Part shown: positions 59,393 through 64,000 of the stretch, one piece after another
How the letters are laid out: every line of letters begins with the position of its first letter
How positions within the stretch are numbered: the first letter of the stretch is position 1
Assembly: GCA_026027325.1 (NCBI GenBank)
Contig: JAMSLZ010000002.1
Span: 992,001-1,056,000 of the forward strand
Direction: 5' to 3'
DNA length: 64,000 nucleotides
Source of the DNA: Actinomucor elegans
Lineage: Eukaryota; Mucoromycota; Mucoromycetes; Mucorales; Mucoraceae
Notes under the pieces: generated by a model
The model's input: the letters and a program-made list of their open reading frames with translations, nothing else
Told to the model about the DNA's origin: nothing
Databases searched by the model: none
Made by a program: the position numbers and the translations under genes

Positions 59393-59818
59393 GATAAGAA
59401 TAAAAGAGGATCTGGGCTATTACAGCCAGGCTTTCTGATTAACGCGGCAATTTATATCAATAGTAGTAGTATAGGAGACAAGCATACATAACAGAAGGGG
59501 CACTTATGAAAAGTTTCACTTTAATTGCGATTGGGTCATATAGCCTTATTCAGTAAGATATTACCATTCATATTAAATCAGTCACTAGACGGGATAGATA
59601 CGCATAAATAAAAGGTGGGACCGTACGTTTTGTTTATAGTAACTATTGAAAGGAGCTCACTGCAGTCAAATGATAAAAATTCCTTTTTTTATGATAAAAC
59701 GCGTCGAATGCGGGCCCGGCATTCTCGACGTAAAAAGTATGAACTTGGTTAGATATAAGTATTAATAATAATGATATTGTTTTATTTCTTTTTGTGCTGC
59801 ATACACTACTACTTCAAC
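59393..59818. other. Spacer upstream of the Ecm33-like gene
   Basis: No gene visible. Contains the Ecm33 promoter and the 3' end of the SAP18 gene. Confidence 0.5.
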
Positions 59819-60612
59819 TTAAAAACGATCCCCTCTTCTTGGTGGTCTTGAGCCTCCAAATCTATCGTTTCCACCACCAAACCGATCACCACCAGTGTTG
59901 TATCTATCTCTGTTATAAGGCGCATTATTTCTTCTATCTCCACCACCAGCATTTCCCAATCGACCGCCAAAACGATCGCCTGCAGGACGGTTTCTATTAC
60001 TACCGAAATCACGACGATCTCTGTTATTGCGTTGTAATCCAATGGGTGGAGGCCCAATGAATATCGCCACATCCAAGTAATCACCAATAAAGAATTTGCA
60101 TTCGTCCAGTGTCTTTTTTTGGTCTTCGGTGGGATTAGCGGGCACAACACGGCCAATATCTCTGCATGCATATCTTGCACGCTCAGTGTCGAGGTAGATC
60201 AGTCGGAACGCGATACGGGCGTCAGGATCGCGTGCTTCGGGAATCACTTGCTCAATTAACTGTGCAATCTCTTCCAACGTTGCGTTTTTCCTATACAAGA
60301 TATGTCAATTTGACGCTAGTAAAAAGTGAGTGGCTTCTTACCAGGTGTAAAGACTCATTTCTTCTGAAGGTGTAGAGTCGAGAGTGAATTGACTGAGACT
60401 ATAAACAAACCACATTTAATTGACATTTTCTTGCTTTTCTTTTTTTTTTCCATCGAAGTTAACTTACGGATTATGTCCTCCATTACGTGTGAAGATTCTT
60501 AACAAGAAAGGGCATTCCTATTTAAAACACATTAAGGTTTAGATAAGCGCTTAGGATCTGATACTAATGCATCAAGTCTCACCTTCTCGCGGTCAACAGT
60601 AGTGTCTGCCAT
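59819..60612 (-). CDS. SAP18: SAP18 homologue with an RGG/DRF-rich C-terminal tail
   Basis: SAP18 is a ubiquitin-fold protein of the Sin3-HDAC corepressor and of the ASAP/PSAP splicing complexes. Four exons (MADTTVDREK; ECPFLLRIFTRNGGHN; LSQFTLDSTPSEEMSLYTW; KNATLEEIAQLIEQVIPEAR onward) give about 201 residues. Family motifs are CPFLLRIF...NGGHN, the DSTPSEEMSLYTWKNATL segment, and the FFIGDYLDVAIF end strand. Human SAP18 ends shortly after this domain; here a tail of about 70 residues follows, rich in RNNRDRRDFGSNRNR and repeated GGDRFGG motifs, which should bind RNA. Start ATG 60612, stop 59819. No breaks. Confidence 0.92.
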
Positions 60613-61845
60613 TGAATGTTATATACTGAGCAAGAAGGAAACTAGACATAAAATTCAAGCGCGTTCATCGAAAACTGGAAAAAAGTCGTGACTCGGATTC
60701 CGTCTTACTTTCCTACTAGGTAAACCTTTGCTTCTTTCTTGTTTAGTTCCATATTTAACAGTAAAACAGACGTATTTGATATGCATTTTGATGCTTGAAT
60801 ATTTTTAAATGTTTCTGAAAGTAATAATATGTGCATACTTCGAAGTTTTCATTAAGAGTAAGTCGGGTTAAAGTAACCAATATATCTTCATTGTTAATAG
60901 TCTTTTATTTCTACTCTCCGTTGCCAATAAAACTCGAAGTTGAGTTTCCAAATAACATTGGAATTTCAGTAACCCAATCAAAATGATGAATAGCCTCAAA
61001 ATGTATTGCTATTAATACGAGGTATTGGCTTGATTGTATAAAGAACATCCTGGAGGATCAGCAATCTTGTGTCGTTTAGTTATGTCTTCTATATATATAA
61101 AAAAGACTTTATCGGAGAGAGAATTGTAGTCACAAAGTAGTGTTTTGTATTTCCTTTGAATCCTCGTCTTTTGGACTTATGTATTCAGCGTATGAGTTGT
61201 TTTGACATGTCAATTAAGTTTGAATAAGCATATAATCCATTAATATTAATTGAATATAAATGGATTATGCATCAGACAATGTAAAGTATCTGGTATATCT
61301 TATATCAAAACCTTTGGTTATTTCAGCTGTGGAAGAAAATTTAATTCTTCGATTTAAAATACTTTATTATTCCCTGAACAGTTTCACATTTGAAAGCATA
61401 GCTCAGAAGTGAGCTTTTTTCTTTTCTTTGTAATTCTTTATATAAATAGTAATTGAAGTTGAATCTTTGTGTTTTTCGCTGTTTAAAAAGTAAAATCCTT
61501 TCTTAGATAACTTATTGAACAAAGGTAGCTTTTTGTATAGTTTTATGAAAAAAAAAAAATTGAATGCCAATCTAAGATCTTTGAAGATAGCCTAAGAATG
61601 TTGAGCAAGGATATATAATGAAAAGGGAGCAGGTTCTTTTGATACCAACGCATTATTATTGACTTAATATGATGTTTAGTCATGTAAAATCTTTTAGTGA
61701 ACTGTGCGATGAAAGTCTCAGGCTGAACACTTGAGTCATTACATAATTTAATGCTGCAGTTACAGACAAATAATACAAAAAAAAGTGATAACAGACAAAG
61801 CCTCTTACCCTCACTTTTTTTGGTGTCTTTGATACTCTATCTGGC
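60613..61845. other. Intergenic region between divergent SAP18 and F-box pseudogene
   Basis: About 1.2 kb, AT-rich, with no coding pattern. A run AAAAAAAAAAAA lies near 61548-61559. Confidence 0.5.
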
Positions 61846-63639
61846 ATGTCTGGTAGCCAAGTTCAGTTACCTCGAGAAATAGAGGCACAGGTCGCGCAAT
61901 ATTTACAACCAAGCGACTTGTGGGCTTGTCTTTTTGTTAGTCGTGCATGGCATCTACCTGCAAAATACTGCTTTTACAAACATACCTAGTTCTTTCAAAC
62001 CTCTTCTATCGAACAGTTTATCACCTGTATGAAATTGAATCATGATTATCATAATATTGTAAAAAAGATCACTTTTGTTTGAAAATTCCAATCACTATCA
62101 AAATCATTGCGTATTTGTAGCACATTTCCAACAATTGGCGCTACTATACCGACAAGTGCAGATACTAACTTGTTCAAAAGGAATTGAAACCAGTGTAGTC
62201 AAGGCTTTATATGTTTTACCAACATTTCTCCCATATTTCAAAGCCATCCCTTACTCTCCATTCTCGGTATACAGCTTTTGTACTTATAAATATTGTCGCA
62301 TTCTAGAGGAACTTATTTTGAACAATGAGCTCTGAAAACTTGCAGAAGATAATTTCAATAAGTTGACAGAGTTTCTATGTCTACGCGAATTATCTGTGAA
62401 GTAGTTGATGGCGTATGACTATAAACATATAGAATATATTCTGAGGGTACGGTCAAATCTGGAAGATTTCAGTATAAAGCTTACTGAAGATTGCAGTATT
62501 CAGGAACTTGAGGCATCCGTGTCTGACTATGATGCTGCGAAGGGAGCGTTTCGACTTATGTCTGAATCCTATCGGACAATTTCTTGGATTCGACAATATC
62601 TGAGAATAAGACGCTTGTTACTTGAAGCTCAATTATCTGACACTGGTGAAAAAGAAGAAGCCTTTTTTGAAGGCTTGCATAAATTTTTACATAAATTCAA
62701 TAACCTGAAACGATTAAAACTGATTACCGATGGCCTCTATGATACGCTGAAGAAAGGAGATAAAAGAAACTTAGTACTAGAAGCACTCAAACATCTCATT
62801 GATTACATGAATTGCCTACCTTGTTCAACTTTTGTTATCAGGTTTAATTATCTTAACCAGTTTGACTATATGACGGTAGCCTTAATTATATTTAACTCTT
62901 TTTACTAATTACATTATGGAAATTTACATCTTTAAAAATCGGGGTCATTCAATGTGAAGATCGAAACGCTCCTGAAATGTCAAATCTCGCCCTATAATAC
63001 ACTGCTTTCAAGTCTAAGCATCGTGAATTGACTATGCTGCTACCTAAATTTGAATCCGATTATCCAAATATCCGTGTTACTTATGTCAATGCATTTGCAT
63101 CTTTTGTTAGCATGTTAGAAATCAATTACTCTTTATCTTCTGGAGCCAAGCGCTACCGCATCACTACAGAAGAAAAAGCATGTGAGCCCTTGATATGCAT
63201 TGTGCTTTCTCAATGAATTTTATTGCATTCTCTCACTATAATTTATGGTACTTGTTTGACCAGCCTTCCACCAATTGAAAGCCATATTACGTCGTTCCAA
63301 TCGTTGATTCTTGATCACTGCCTTACACCATCTAAATTTCTAGAGTCACTCTCGACTGCCTGTATCCACCTGTGCAAATTCACTTTATCTGCTAATGAGT
63401 TCTTAGATAAGAAACATATCATAATGTCACGAACAGAATTGGAACACCTGAATCTGAATTTGGAACAGTTTAGCAAAGAGCAATCATCACAAGAGATATT
63501 GATAAAGCTTAACGATAATGAAAAAGAATGTTATTTATATACAGACTTTGAAAATAATCAATATATAATACCAGGAGAAAAGGAGATACAAGAAAAAGGA
63601 TGTCAAGTAATATTGGAATTTAAAAATATTGGCAAGTGA
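61846..63639 (+). pseudogene. Broken F-box/leucine-rich-repeat protein gene
   Basis: ATG 61846 opens MSGSSQVQLPREIEAQVAQY and LQPSDLWACLFVSRAWHLPA, which has the F-box pattern LPxEI...YL...DL..C..V...W. It stops at TAG 61987-61989 after 47 codons. Related sequence continues in the same strand but in shifted frames: HDYHNIVKKITF, then LCLRELSVK at about 62370. It continues with a long piece at 62405-62908 (YKHIEYILRVRSNLEDFSIK, FNNLKRLKLITDGLYD), 63028-63216, and a final block 63223-63639 (SLPPIESHITSFQSLILDHC). The Leu/Asn spacing is LRR-like. Several stops and frameshifts mean it is not translated whole. F-box genes of this kind form large families in mucoralean fungi, so decayed members are expected. 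Confidence 0.75.
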
Positions 63640-64000
63640 GGTTCTTTTATCTGGACCAGTATGAAAAGACATTTCAATTAAGCGCCAACTAGTAAAACTG
63701 ATCAATTCTTTTCTTCGCTAAAGGTTTTGGTAGATATAGTAGTACATTTTTCACATGATCTACTAATTAGATGTGACATTGGACTGGAATTTGTCGAGAG
63801 ATCTATAGATCATTAGATCGAGGCTATACACAATGTGTGTCCTTTATAGTCAACTGCTAAAACGTAGTACACTCATCGAAATTCACCAGATAACTGCTTC
63901 AATATATGTAATAGTCCATTCTGAACATGTAATAGTCATGATGCAACACTAAACTGGAATTGTTTGAGAAATGTAAAGATGCTTTTTTTTTTTTTGTATA
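63640..64000. other. Right edge of window with a dispersed repeat copy
   Basis: No gene. Holds an AGATCT-family copy (63769-63820, listed). Nothing else can be named. Confidence 0.5.
63769..63820 (+). repeat. Dispersed repeat copy (AGATCT family)
   Basis: TAGATGTGACATTGGACTGG followed by AATTTGTCGAGAGATCTATA and GATCATTAGATCGAGG. Best matches within this window are the minus strand of 51295-51345, the plus strand of 13801-13845 and the minus strand of 2921-2990. Confidence 0.5.

Overview
This window is low-GC nuclear DNA from a filamentous fungus, most likely an early-diverging one of the Mucorales type. The evidence is short introns (about 45-75 nt, GTAAGT...YAG, often with a CTAAC/CTGAC-like branch site), long A/T runs between genes, and a gene set of ordinary eukaryotic housekeeping functions. 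I could not compute similarities, so the lineage is an inference from gene architecture and protein style.

Layout. 1-3.5 kb: gene-free, AT-rich, with relics of a dispersed repeat. 3.5-13.5 kb: a long internally repetitive coiled-coil protein, a SAM-dependent methyltransferase, a probable MITE, and the nucleoporin NIC96/NUP93. 14.9-20.2 kb: a complete 5,239-bp CACTA-type DNA transposon. It has matching CACTATGGGAAAA ends, a six-exon TNP2-type transposase on the minus strand, a second divergently oriented gene on the plus strand, and subterminal repeat arrays. 20.2-28.9 kb: a gene relic, a glutathione S-transferase, the ribosome-biogenesis factor NOC2, and a 2.5-kb gene desert. 28.9-43.8 kb is compact: a kelch membrane protein, a LACTB2-like metallo-beta-lactamase nuclease, a CNH-domain protein, two DEAD-box helicases in tandem (DDX42-like and MAK5/DDX24-like), an Atg18/WIPI PROPPIN and prefoldin subunit 2. 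43.8-47 kb is eroded DNA with coding relics, very long T runs and one unknown gene. 47-53 kb: EI24-family membrane protein, a Rud3-type golgin and a DeSI/PPPDE isopeptidase. 53-55.9 kb: gene-free. 55.9-60.6 kb: a SERF/4F5 protein, mitochondrial uL10, an Ecm33-like cell-wall protein and SAP18. 61.8-63.6 kb: a broken F-box-like gene.

The genes are mostly independent transcription units rather than a pathway cluster. Themes that recur are ribosome biogenesis and RNA (NOC2, MAK5, DDX42, LACTB2, SAP18), the nuclear pore and Golgi/ER (NIC96, golgin, EI24, Atg18), and the cell surface (Ecm33, kelch protein).

The most notable items are the structurally intact CACTA element with its second gene and 39-bp subterminal array, an apparent one-base frameshift plus a GC-AG intron in NIC96, and several dispersed or inverted repeats and coding relics that ordinary gene models would miss. 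I found no CRISPR array, rRNA or convincing tRNA.
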